Translations under genes and position numbers: made by a program
The notes under the pieces: generated by a model
Databases searched by the model: none
Told to the model about the DNA's origin: nothing
What the model saw: the letters and a program-made list of their open reading frames with translations, nothing else
NCBI RefSeq assembly: GCF_000003815.2
Contig: NC_049996.1
Span: 5,970,012 to 6,034,011, forward strand
Reading direction: 5' to 3'
Source of the DNA: Branchiostoma floridae
Lineage: Eukaryota; Chordata; Leptocardii; Amphioxiformes; Branchiostomatidae
Length of the DNA: 64,000 nucleotides
In this document: in pieces, positions 1 to 10,364 of the stretch
Position numbering within the stretch: the first letter of the stretch is position 1
Layout: every line of letters begins with the position of its first letter

Positions 1-3000
1 GACAGAAAAAAAATTGGTGTAGGCGTTGTCATTCATGTACATTTGTACTTCAACTTGGAATCTACACGAAGTTCAAAGCAAAGGTATAATGATGCCGCAC
101 TACCTTGTCACAATCTATGGTACCAAATTACTCTCAATCATAACGTTAGATGAAATTCATTAATAAATTATTTCATAAATGAAATTTTCGAGCTTCAACT
201 CCTTGCTACATATTTTTTTTCTGGCGAATGTACTATGATTGACTCATTGAGTCAGACTTGACTCCGAAACTAGAAGGAGACACTTGTAATCATGTCAAGT
301 GCCATAATTCTCTTGACTTCTCCGTTGAAATAAAGGATAAGATTAACTATTGTTACCGCAAAGCGGACGGCAGTTGTCCGGAGAGTGCTCTTATCAGTCG
401 TCTATCGCGGGGACATGATACTTTGTTTGTGTCAATGGCGGTATCAAACAAGCATCAATGGGCTAATTTGAGGATCAGTTTCACCATAACAAAGGCCTGA
501 CAGCGACACACATGCAAATATTGGAGCTACTGACAAGCCGCCAGCAAAGGTAGACAAATCTTATGCAAAGTTTGGTGTCTGATGAAATGTCTTTGATATG
601 CAGCCGTGGTCTTCCTCTCGTGGCCTAGTGAAAATATTTTGTCTTCATAAATCAAAATTAGAAATGTTACTGATTTATTTAAACCAAAGCAAACCAATCA
701 TTAAAATGATACTAGAATTCGTAAGAACATAACGAAAAAGATACCGTGCCTATGGTATGAATCAACCGTCTGAAAGAAAATAACGTTGGCACAATTCAAG
801 CTTCGACAGATTTATATTTTATTTTATTTTATAATTTCAGGGTCAGCTATACGGGAAAAGTTTCACCTTCCATAAAATGTAATGTCCGCCTTGTTAGTGT
901 TGCTAGAAGGGAATTTAAATTTGGCGACTTCCTTCTCTTCCAATTCCTTTGCATTTTGGCCTTTGCGTACCGTTGCGAGATTTTGTACCCAGGTTTGGCG
1001 GGGAGGGTAGTAACAGCGACTTTAGCTTGTTACATACGAACAAATATTTCTCGCCCGTGTGCTAAAAACTTGAGTCAGATGTGGACAGTTGTCAACCGTG
1101 GCAGCCCTACATTCATCATGTACCGAACATGTATCATTGGTTGTCTACTACCTGGACATTTTAATGCTGATAAAGTCCGCTGGCTCTTGTCAATTGTCTG
1201 TATTAGATCAAAGACTGTGGCATAGAGGTGAGAAAAGTTTCCAAAATTGCGGTATGCAAATGACAGCTAAAAGGTGTGGTTGTCGCAGCCATTGTCCGGC
1301 CGTACTTCAAAAGAGGCTGTGAATTGGTGTCGCTGTCCTAGCAGCACACTGACGACATTGATACGGAAAAGCCGAAATACATACAAATGACACCGCGCGC
1401 CTCAAACAATGGCCCGAAAATTCGCACTAGCATCGAGACATGGCAGCGTCGACAATTGAAGTTCAGGCTTTGTTATTCTAATGAGAACGGTGCGCTGTAA
1501 AACAACAGGAACGCATTGTCTTGCATAAACTAGTCTCAATGGAGCCCTAAAATCGTCAACACTGAGCTTCCATAAAGGGACTGCCGAAAACAAACGTGTG
1601 AATTGAAAAGACCACTTTTTTACAACATATAATTTTGTCATGATAAAATGTTGACTGATCAGAGGCAAACTTTGCCAAGCAATTTATTTTGCAAAGAAGA
1701 ATGTTCTTGATACGACGGTAGAATACTGATATCAATCAAAAACAAACTAAGGTGAATTATGCAGAAATCAATGACAATTTTGTTTTTGGGTTGTGATTAA
1801 CACGGGAAGAGGGAACATAAATCTGGCACGGCAGACAGGCCATGTACAACAAGCACAGACGGACGGTTTTCTGCCCAGAGAAATGTCTCACAGTCCCGCT
1901 AAGGACTTGCCTTTCCGGTGTACACACACTGTGCGGATACTTGTATCAGTTTTGGGCCCGCAGGCAAGCTAAGCTACAAGCAGATGTTGAAATGGTAGAC
2001 CGTTTCGTGACAACAATCGGGAAGAAAATGGCGTATTGAGTAGGAAACAAGACTGGATGCTATTGTACAAACAGTTATAGTTGGGCTGGTGGATGTTTCG
2101 GCCAGCTTAGCGAGATACAAGTCTATACAGGATTTGTTTGACAACAAAGTTCAAAATAAACTACCCGCTGCGAAAAGAGGCTGTCATCTTTTCAAACCCT
2201 TTGGTGCAGAAATAAGCTCATCACTTCAAGCCGGCTTAGCATGCGTGTTGTATTTGTACCATCGCGATGTGCCGGGGTCGGAGCTAGTATGTACGGACAG
2301 TCAGATGGTAGAGATTGAACCTCGAGTCAGAACCCCCGGCGAGTACAAGGTAATGTTAGCAACACTACACCGCGCCGGGGAAACCATGCCAGCCTTTAGG
2401 AGGCAACTCAAGCCAGACAAACTGACATTTCGATTTACATTCACTGTTTGTTTCGTTCTGCTCTCATGCGTGAACCGCTTTCCAAGAGAGTGGGACAAAG
2501 CCGCTCTACACAATAGCAAATACACTGGATCGAGGCCACCATGTACACGTACGGTTTGTGTGAATAGAACGCAATCGGGCTGACAAAACTGAGAACGGGT
2601 AGGCCGCAGGGTAGCGCTAAACGAACGAAAGATTATTGCGAACACACAAAGTATACGATACATACAGACACGGGGCCGCAAACCCCGCACCGAGGCACGG
2701 CAAACAAGTCGGCCGGTGAACACAGCACCACTTACCGTGAAGATATACAGGAACAGTACGGGCAGGGGAGACATCGTGCCGGGCCGGGACTGGAGCGGGT
2801 CGGGGTGCTGCCTCCTTGCTGGTAAACCAGGTCCGAACTGTGCCTGTCTGACTCCTGGGGCAGAGGGTTGTGGAATGTCGCACTCACCAGTCAACTACCT
2901 CCTCGTGAATGCACCAAGTCCGTCATAAAAGTTGTAGGGTGTGAAGACAGAGTGATCAGAGTGACCGCGTTCAACACTACTATTACACCGATTGATTATG

Positions 3001-3300
3001 CCATTGATCTTTGCGCTGATTGGTCGAAATTGATTCAATCTATCAACGCCTGTCACTCATTTGCCTTATATGGGAAAAGCAATTGTGTCTTCTGTAGGAA
3101 TCCAGCTGTTCGTTTCCCTCCCACTGGCTGGAATTGGAAGGTCCTACTTTAATTTTGACCAAAAAGATACGCAGGCGTTTGGCGGTCGTGACCTCTCGCC
3201 CTTGTAGTTTGACACGAGCTTGCAAGGCCAGGTTTGAGGCTTTGAGTGATTTCCGTTCAGGAGAAGACACGACGTCGTGCGCGGGGGTGTAGCACGCCAC
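1..3300. other. GC-richer region without a recognised gene
   Basis: The plus strand holds a 164-codon open frame (2089-2583) whose first part could be an exon ending at a GAGTACAAG|GTAATG donor (2349|2350). Neither strand gives a protein I recognise. From 2.2 to 2.9 kb CpG is more frequent than in the surroundings, which would suit a promoter region. The rest is unique-looking DNA in which I see nothing specific. Confidence 0.4.
2736..2774 (-). CDS. Possible first coding exon with a signal-peptide-like start
   Basis: On the minus strand ATG (2774-2772) opens MSPLPVLFLYIFT and is followed at once by a consensus donor (TTCACG|GTAAGT). A GC-rich leader precedes it. The short hydrophobic run fits the start of a signal peptide split by a phase-0 intron. 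I could not find a convincing next exon to the left, so the gene is hypothetical. Confidence 0.25.
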
Positions 3301-3339
3301 GGGGAACCATTAAAGTTGGAGATGTGTGGCTCTAGGAGA

Positions 3340-3490
3340 AATGCTAGTGGCGGGAAAATAGTGGGAATTGGCTAAATAGACTAAATAATATGCTAGAGGA
3401 GTTGGCTGGCTATAGAATTACCGTAAGTAGTTATTCTATGGCCAGCTAACTCTTCTGGCATATCAATCAGTCTATTGACAAATTTCTACA
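3340..3490. repeat. Foldback element
   Basis: Arms near 3375-3420 (atatgctagaggagttggctggc) and 3425-3470 (ggccagctaactcttctggcatat) are inverted copies separated by a short spacer. No clear target duplication was found. Confidence 0.6.
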
Positions 3491-3966
3491 AGTTACAACT
3501 AGCATTTTTCAATCAGCCCATATGAAACTTTGAAAGGGACTGGAACAGACTAGTAGTAGGCGTGCAAGATATATAGCATTTATTATGACATACTAGTATA
3601 TTCATATATATACATACATGTACATATGCATATATCTATACATATTTGGCATATCTACTTATATGTTTCTACATATTCATTGATCTATCTATTTCCCGAA
3701 ACAAATTTTAGGGATATAGAACTTAGAAGTATATTTGTTTTTGTTGTTCCAAGCTATCCATAAAAAACAAACATCCAAAGCGAACATGATAAGGTTGTAG
3801 CTGTACATCTACTTTGAGTTTCGGTAAACGTGAACTTCTTTGAACATCAGAAAAGCAGATGCTGGGGTCGACCCAAAGACAATCGACTTCCCAGACTGCC
3901 CGGCTTCTGACAACTGAAAACTGAAAGCGCCACGAGTTTGAATGAAGGGGACATGGCGTGTGCTAG

Positions 3967-4156
3967 TAATCTTCAAGCAGATCCTACGGTAGCATAAGAT
4001 AGTACCAAAAGCTGGCCGAGGAGTGAAGCCGGCCTAGGAGTGTGCTTTGCTACAAAAAAGTACAAGACAAATGGACACATTTTGGTACCTGGCCGACTAC
4101 ACTCCTCGGCCAGTTTGTTACTATCTTATGCTACCGTAGGATCTGCTTGGAGATTA
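3967..4156. mobile_element. MULE-like MITE (CTCCAAGCAG family), 9-bp target duplication
   Basis: Ends TAATCTTCAAGCAGATCC and GGATCTGCTTGGAGATTA are flanked by an exact 9-bp direct repeat GTGTGCTAG (3958-3966, 4157-4165). The interior is a second inverted pair (acggtagcataagatagta / tactatcttatgctaccgt). Confidence 0.85.
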
Positions 4157-4204
4157 GTGTGCTAGCGCCAGAAGCGATTCGTATCTTGATCATGTTTTGT
4201 CTCA

Positions 4205-4241
4205 TCAAGGAGGTTGAAAACAAAAAGGTTCAACCTCCTTG
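4205..4241. mobile_element. Ultra-short hairpin insertion (CAAGGAGGTTGAA type)
   Basis: TCAAGGAGGTTGAA and TTCAACCTCCTTGG form a hairpin with a short spacer. A 5-bp direct repeat TCTCA abuts both ends (4200-4204, 4243-4247). Which flanking base belongs to the element is uncertain by one. Confidence 0.55.
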
Positions 4242-4257
4242 GTCTCATCAAGGAGGA

Positions 4258-4290
4258 CCAAGGAGCTTTTATCTGATAAAAGCTCCTTGG
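4258..4290. mobile_element. Ultra-short hairpin insertion (CCAAGGAGCTTTTAT type)
   Basis: A perfect 15-bp inverted repeat CCAAGGAGCTTTTAT / ATAAAAGCTCCTTGG has a 3-nt loop, 33 bp in total. It is flanked by an exact 5-bp duplication GAGGA (4253-4257, 4291-4295). The same hairpin is at 45279-45315 with a different duplication. Confidence 0.65.
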
Positions 4291-4943
4291 GAGGACGTAC
4301 CGAATTCTCATTTCTTATCTAATTTCGTTTATGATTTTGAGTTATATTAGGATTAACATTGTACAATTGATTTTTCCTATTTTGTCTTATTATTTGTCCT
4401 TTCTTGCTGTGTTGCCATTTATTTGATTTTATATTGTTATCGATTATGGTTATGTATGTAACGGGGTTTCTCCCAGGGATATTTGAAAAACGCCGGCCAG
4501 GTGATACATACCCCTGGATGAATAAATAAATAAATAAACAAACAAACTAACAAAGTTTTGTTTACGTAGATTTAGTACCCTATTCTGTACCGTATATACA
4601 TTCATCCATTCATACACTATTTGTATGTTAGAATTTAGATTATCTACATGTATTTAGACCACATTCATTCATTTCATGTATCTAGTCTTTCTCCACTTGC
4701 AATTAGCCCCATGGGCATGAATTTGCAATAAAACATTACTTACATTGACGATTCCTTGAGTTCACGCCTGTTGTTGCAACATTTAGAATTTTGTTCCAGT
4801 AATGCACTTTCTTGTATTTCTTTATCCTTTCATCTGCTTGGTTACTATATGCAGACGTCTTGGGCTATTGTATCACAAAATGACAATGTATCATGAACCT
4901 GATTGTCACCGGTCCTTAGATGCACCATGACTTCACAGAATGA

Positions 4944-5158
4944 TAAAGCTGGTTCACATTTATCCGAGGGTGACCTATATCCGTTGTTTGTAAAAAAAAC
5001 GTATCTAGGGATGTGACGTCGACGGACGATGTTTTCAAATCGGAACAATGTGAAAATATTGCAAATTTGAAACCACAGTTCGCAGACTTAATGCTCGTAA
5101 ATGTGGTTAAAGACAACGTATAAAGGTCACTCCGCGGATAAAGGTGAACTAGGGTTAC
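4944..5158. mobile_element. Palindromic MITE, GTTCACCTTTATCC family, copy 1
   Basis: Left arm ggttcacatttatccgag and right arm gcggataaaggtgaac are inverted. The family consensus ends are about TAACGCTAGTTCACC. Other copies lie at 22301-22529, 35441-35650, 42682-42883 and 44105-44305. Confidence 0.7.
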
Positions 5159-5455
5159 AGAAGAAGTCTCTGACACAAGAAAAATACGCCGACTTTCGTA
5201 AGGTCTTCTAAAAGTACATAAATAAGTGTATACAGAACTATATCTCAATAACCGACGGTGTCCGCGGGATGTGCACAGGACAATTTTTATTGCCCCAAGC
5301 AGTGATATTATAAAGAAGGATGTTGTATTATATTACGATAGAGAAAACAAAGACCTTGGACGCATATAATCAGTTTTTAAATGTATGTGCGTAGATCAAC
5401 CATGGGGTTGGTTTTCCACCCTGATTCGCGCAATTTGGAACATCGGGTAAGGTTC

Positions 5456-5607
5456 TCCAAAGGTTCTTCAACTACTCTCCAAGCAGAGATTGGTGGGGAA
5501 AACTGTGACCTTTTCCTTATACATGTATGCCGTATTTTTCAACATATAAGGAAAAGGACACGATTTTCGCCACCAACCTCTGCTTGGAGAGTAGTTGAAG
5601 AACCCTC
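5456..5607. mobile_element. Inverted-repeat MITE (CTCCAAGCAGAG ends)
   Basis: Arms GTTCTTCAACTACTCTCC... and ...GGAGAGTAGTTGAAGAAC are inverted over about 40 bp. Inside, ttttccttatacatgtatgc is partly inverted against catataaggaaaa. Confidence 0.7.
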
Positions 5608-5632
5608 CGTTCTCTAATGCCAAGAGAGGGTA

Positions 5633-6057
5633 ATCTCCAAGCAGATCTTGCTGTGGCATAAGATAGTACCATAAGCTTGGAAAGGAGTTTAGCCGGCAGA
5701 GGAGTTTCATTGGCCACTGCTAGTCTCTACCAGACTCCCGCCTGGCCGACTAGAATTAGTAGAAATAGGGGATTTTGGCTGCGGTGAGGAATTTTCTTCT
5801 GGCCGGCCGACTCCCCTAGCGTACTTTTGACCCTATTTGTCCTATTTCTACTATTAGACCACCGCTACACCAAGGTTGATATAAAAAGCTCCTTGGATAC
5901 ACGTAGCCTGGTGGAGCCTAGGCAACAGCGCCGGCAGAGAAGTTTCATTTGGCCACAGCGAAGCTGAAATGTTTAAAACTTCTCTGTCGGCTCAACTCCT
6001 TCCCAAGCATATATGACACTATCCGATTCTTATGCCAAAGCAAGATCTGCTTGGAGA
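5633..6057. mobile_element. Composite element bounded by CTCCAAGCAGATCTTG ends
   Basis: TAATCTCCAAGCAGATCTTG at the left and CAAGATCTGCTTGGAGATTA at the right are perfect inverts. Inside are further gagtttagccggcagaggag-type segments and a CCAAGG...CCTTGG hairpin (5870-5896). No 9-bp duplication is seen, so rearrangement is possible. Confidence 0.6.
5870..5896. mobile_element. Ultra-short CCAAGG hairpin relative
   Basis: CCAAGG...CCTTGG ends span 27 bp. Flanking pentamers CTACA and ATACA match at 4 of 5 positions. Confidence 0.35.
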
Positions 6058-6616
6058 TTAATGAATAGAGGGGGCTTCCGTTATGGCCAACGTGCGTGGA
6101 AGCTACGCCCTAGTGAAAATCGCTGTGAAAATTATTTTTCTGCTTCCCCCCAAAAAAATGCTAAAAGCCACTACCAAGGCCAAGTCTCTGAAGGAAGCTG
6201 ACTGAATACAGTTGTTGTTTTATAGCTTGGCGACGTAAAGAAAACCAGCCGGAGCCGAACCTCTGCTTGGAGAGTAAGCCTGTAGATTTGTCGAAAATCG
6301 CCACATCATAAATGTAGACACCCTTGTTTTGGTTCTGTGTGTCAATGTCAATTAGCGCGAACTCCACGTGACTTGCCATCGGCATGTGCAGGGTCTGTTC
6401 CCTGTAACAATTCATTAGCGGTAAAGCGTTACAACAGGTCGGGTGAGGTGTGGAGTAAGGTCTTTCCCCAAGGTCATTAACATCACAAGTCAGACAAAAA
6501 TGCTTGTTCAATGCGCATGGGGAGAGTTAAGCGAACAAACGGCACGGGTGTGCAGTAGTTTTTGATCGTGTTGTAGGAACACCGATACAGTAAGGGCTAG
6601 GAAAAACGTTGTCTTT

Positions 6617-6806
6617 GCTAGCCTCCATAGCAGGCTCTTTGGGGCCTTTTTTGGGCTCATATTACACTTTTGCTGGCCATTTCTATTTGTACTCGGTCGC
6701 TGATTGCTGGCGTTTTCTGATTGTTGGCCTCCAACAAGAGAAATGGCCAGCAAAAGTGTATTGTGAGCCCAAAAAAGGCCCCCAAGAGCCTGCTATGGAG
6801 GCTAGT
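6617..6806. repeat. Long-arm foldback element
   Basis: The arm starting gctagcctccatagcaggct is repeated inverted at the right as agcctgctatggaggctag, with about 60 bp paired per arm including ttttgctggccatttct / agaaatggccagcaaaa. Confidence 0.75.
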
Positions 6807-7029
6807 CTTTCCGAATACGGTCCTGAAAAAAGTAGGTTTGGTAGGAAGGGGCTTCTGTTAGCTCTTTTTTTTAGATTTCAGTAACTGGCCAATAGGTAAA
6901 ATTTCCAATTTAATGTAACAAGTTGCATTTTCAACATCATATCTCAATTATACAGTTTGTCAACATAAAAGGGGAAAAGGTTTGTTTGGTCTGGTTATGT
7001 CCTTGCTGGTTTATGTGTCTTTTTCTGTT

Positions 7030-7400
7030 TGATAGGTTAAATCAAGGAGGTTAGATTACACCAAGGAGGTTGAAAATACCTCTTTTCAACTTCCTTGACA
7101 AATTATTGATGGGAAAGTAGTCTAGCTGTACTAGAAGGTTTGGCCGGCCGCGCAGTAAGGGGGGGGGGGGGGCATTGACCTTGACTCAATGACTGACAAT
7201 TCTACTATCCCCGCACCCTCGTAGGACGGCCTGGCGGAGGCTATTAAATGGAAAAGTATATGTTCGTCGCCAGCGGTCGCTATTAAAGGAGCTAGCTCTC
7301 GGTTGCGGAAACGCATTTTTCATCGGCATAAGGAAGGAGGTTTGAATTTAAACCTCCTTGGTCAAAGCAAGGAGGGTTTTTTTCAACCTCCTTAAGTCCT
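7030..7400. repeat. Cluster of AAGGAGGTT hairpins
   Basis: Hairpins of the CCAAGGAGGTTGAA type recur at about 7063-7098, 7333-7361 and 7367-7394, with a poly(G) run at 7160-7172 between. No clean duplication was found, so these may be nested or decayed copies. Confidence 0.5.
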
Positions 7401-7833
7401 TGGACCGTTATATTAAAGTGGAGGAACTTGTTAGCAGGGGATACAAAATCAGTGACTGATATAGACGAGAATAAATCCTTAGAGTAAGACAAACGAATAT
7501 GTTGAAATGAAATATACAAAGTAACTGAAAACTACAAAAAGCTATGTTTTGTTTAAACAATGAGGTTATAATGCAGGGCCGAGTACTTCTAGTCTTCTCC
7601 AAGCAGAGGTTACGGTGGGGGTAGTAGTGCTGGGATTTCTCACAGCTGTTCCCCCTACTCTCCAAGCAGAGGTTGAGCCGCGCAGATATAGTAGTAGTCG
7701 GAAAAATTACACCGGCGCTCCTCTTGACCGTCAGCTGTAAGGTCACGCGCATCACAGACCAATTATCAGATACACCAAAACAATACCTAAATGTTCTAAA
7801 AAAACATTACAAGGCATGACGGGCTCTACTGCA

Positions 7834-7870
7834 AAACTCACACACACACACACACAGACACACATACACG

Positions 7871-7904
<34 letters not shown>

Positions 7905-7906
7905 AT
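7834..7906. repeat. (CA)n microsatellite
   Basis: Imperfect CA repeat with several ACAT/ACGC interruptions. Confidence 0.9.
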
Positions 7907-9557
7907 ACCATTTACAGCCCCCATTTTCCGGTCTTTGCCTGGTTTTCTCCTTTCAGTGACATATCATAAAGTTCTCATTAATAAAACAATGATATATAAC
8001 TTGATAACCTTATCACAAATTGCAGCATATGCAAACGAGGCCTTTGGGTAGTTTGTCCTTGGTGACGGACAAAGAGGTTAAAAACTTTGAAAGTTTGGTC
8101 AGTGTTTGTGTTTCCGATCGACTTTTGTCATTGCAAACACAAGAACATATGGATATTAAACTGTGGTGATATTTGATAGTAGTATGCTGGTGAGCATATA
8201 CTAGTAGTATAAAGCATATATATAATGCACCCCCGAGTGGGCCAAGGTCCCTTGCCTGCGGTCACACTGACGTGCGACCATTTGCGCCTGAAGCCCAGAT
8301 GAGCAGGTTATCGGCAAAAGCTGCCAGAAGGAAGAATAGTTTGACACTTTGGGCTTTCATGGCTGGCCGAGGAGTCCTCTCCTGAAAAAATTATTCCACT
8401 TTTTTGTCGAATTTTACGATCACAACCTCCATTGAGTCCGTAGGATCAGGCTGCGAGGAGGGTTATACCGCACTCTAGTGGCCGACTCCCTCTCCAGCTT
8501 TATTGCAAGCTCATGTCCGTAGGCTAATTACAAACAAAATAGAGCAGTGGTATACATAATCGTATACTTAACAAATAAGGAAAATGAAATTTATTTGAGT
8601 AGATGAATTAAAAGGTTTTGACACTGGGGAAGTGGTGTGGGTTTCAGCTGCACCTAGCGACTTGGTTCTGTACTGCCAGAGTGTTTTCATGTCTTCAATC
8701 TTTGAGAGATGATTTAATGATAAAAAATAATAATAATGCATCTTGTGTATTATTTGTAGCCAGTAGGTACCCAATTTTTAGTAATATCTTCATGATTTTT
8801 GTGTGCTTAGGAAGCTGTGAGATGAAAATTGTGTAAATCTTAGTAATTGTGTAAATCGACATAACCTGGATGCAAAGATTTCATCATTCCAGTGTTTGAA
8901 TTTGTTATATTTCATATTAAGAGCAAGTGGATCCTTAGATATCAATGTGGGAAATCATAGCCTAATTTGCACAAACAATAGAAACATGGTGTGGTAAATG
9001 ATGGAATTTCATCCTTTTATGTCTTAGTAAAAGGCAAATATCATCAAGTATGATTTTGGTGAAATTGTAAGAACATTCTGTCAAAAGATAGGAGACTCAT
9101 ATTGAACACGACTTTTAATGGGGGTAAATGAACAGTAATTATAGAAAAACGTACGGAGACTTGAGGACTTCCAAGTCTTGTTACTACTGTAATGCTCGGC
9201 TCTGTTGACTTGATTATATAGATGACATCCTGTCAGAATCTGAAAACTGATGCGAGGGTGCCGAGAAATATTGGACCCAAGAAAGTTGACAGATATCAAT
9301 TATCACTTACACCACTTACGCAGAGTGTGGTATACCGAACAATAAATTCTTCATTTTTCTTTATTTTGCACTTCTTTGATTTGAGATTGACTGAAGCATT
9401 CTATGACATAAGTATTTGTTTTCCGATATTTTTTTGCGATCTGCGGTATCATCATCATCATTTATTTCACAAGGGTATATATCTGCTCCTCCTGCAGCTT
9501 TGTTGTACAATCTACAGTTTGGTCAAAAACGTTTTTTGTTTAAGGGACGAAAATTGG
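7907..9557. other. AT-rich intergenic stretch
   Basis: I see no gene. A gggagtcg/ggccgaggagt repeat fragment occurs near 8360-8500. The open frames here are short and unremarkable. Confidence 0.5.
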
Positions 9558-9803
9558 TACTCTCCAAGCAGAGGTTAGGCTCTGGCTGTTTATTAAACAT
9601 TTTTTTAGTGTCGTTTCTAATGGTCTTTCTATTTTGTATTGTATCTTGTATTGTTAAAACCTATCGAGGTTTCTATTTTGTATTGTGTCTTGTATTGTCA
9701 AAACCTAACTGGTTGGCGTATTTAAAAGAAAAACGACAAAATAGAAAGCCCAATAAAAAATGACAAAAAAAACAGCTGGAGCCTAACCTCTGCTTGGAGA
9801 GTA
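9558..9803. mobile_element. MULE-like MITE (TACTCTCCAAGCAGAGG ends)
   Basis: TACTCTCCAAGCAGAGGTTA and TAACCTCTGCTTGGAGAGTA are perfect inverts. Flanking 9-mers GAAAATTGG and GAAAATTGA match at 8 of 9. The interior has a directly repeated segment (tattttgtattgt.cttgtattgt). Confidence 0.8.
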
Positions 9804-10211
9804 GAAAATTGATGTCATCTATATAATGGAACCAACATTGCCCTGTGCGGATGTTAACATGAATTAACAATGGAGTGATGGCTCAATTTGGTGCTCTTCA
9901 AACATGCCAAGCTGATTTATTTTACAAATAGAACTTTTACAAATTTGTATCACAATTGTTTCTGATAAGGCACAAAAGCAGCCGCAATTTCAATCTACAC
10001 CTTTGTGCACTTAAGAGATGACATGGGATCGAGACTGTTCAACTGGACTCACAATGATCATCATCTACCTACAATAGGCAAAAATTGAGGTCAATTTGGC
10101 TCCCAATTTCATACATACATTATAAGCACAATGATTGCAGAAACTTCAAATTTTGAAGCCATATCTTATATACAAGCATTTGATTTTTTTCTAAATATGT
10201 CATATCAATAC

Positions 10212-10217
10212 TTTATT
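10212..10217 (-). terminator. Candidate poly(A) signal of the NEK9-like gene
   Basis: AATAAA on the minus strand lies about 150 nt past the stop codon. A second AATAAA at 9916-9921 lies about 450 nt past the stop. Either could end the mRNA; the sequence alone does not decide between them. Confidence 0.45.
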
Positions 10218-10364
10218 GGCCAACATGGTTAAATCTTTGGTACTCTATCTCAATCATTCAGAAATAGTAGTACTAGTTGGGTTTCAGTTCTTAAAAAGTC
10301 ATTGATAAGGGTAATATCAAAACATGGATATTTATCTACAAATTACATATAATACAGCCACTCT

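Noticed and set aside
2301-2894. 197-codon minus-strand open frame
   Set aside because: It runs through a consensus donor after 13 codons of its internal ATG and has no recognisable domain; only the possible first exon is kept.
9418-9763. 115-codon open frame within the 9558-9803 element as a transposase
   Set aside because: It starts outside the element, is low complexity and has no transposase motif.
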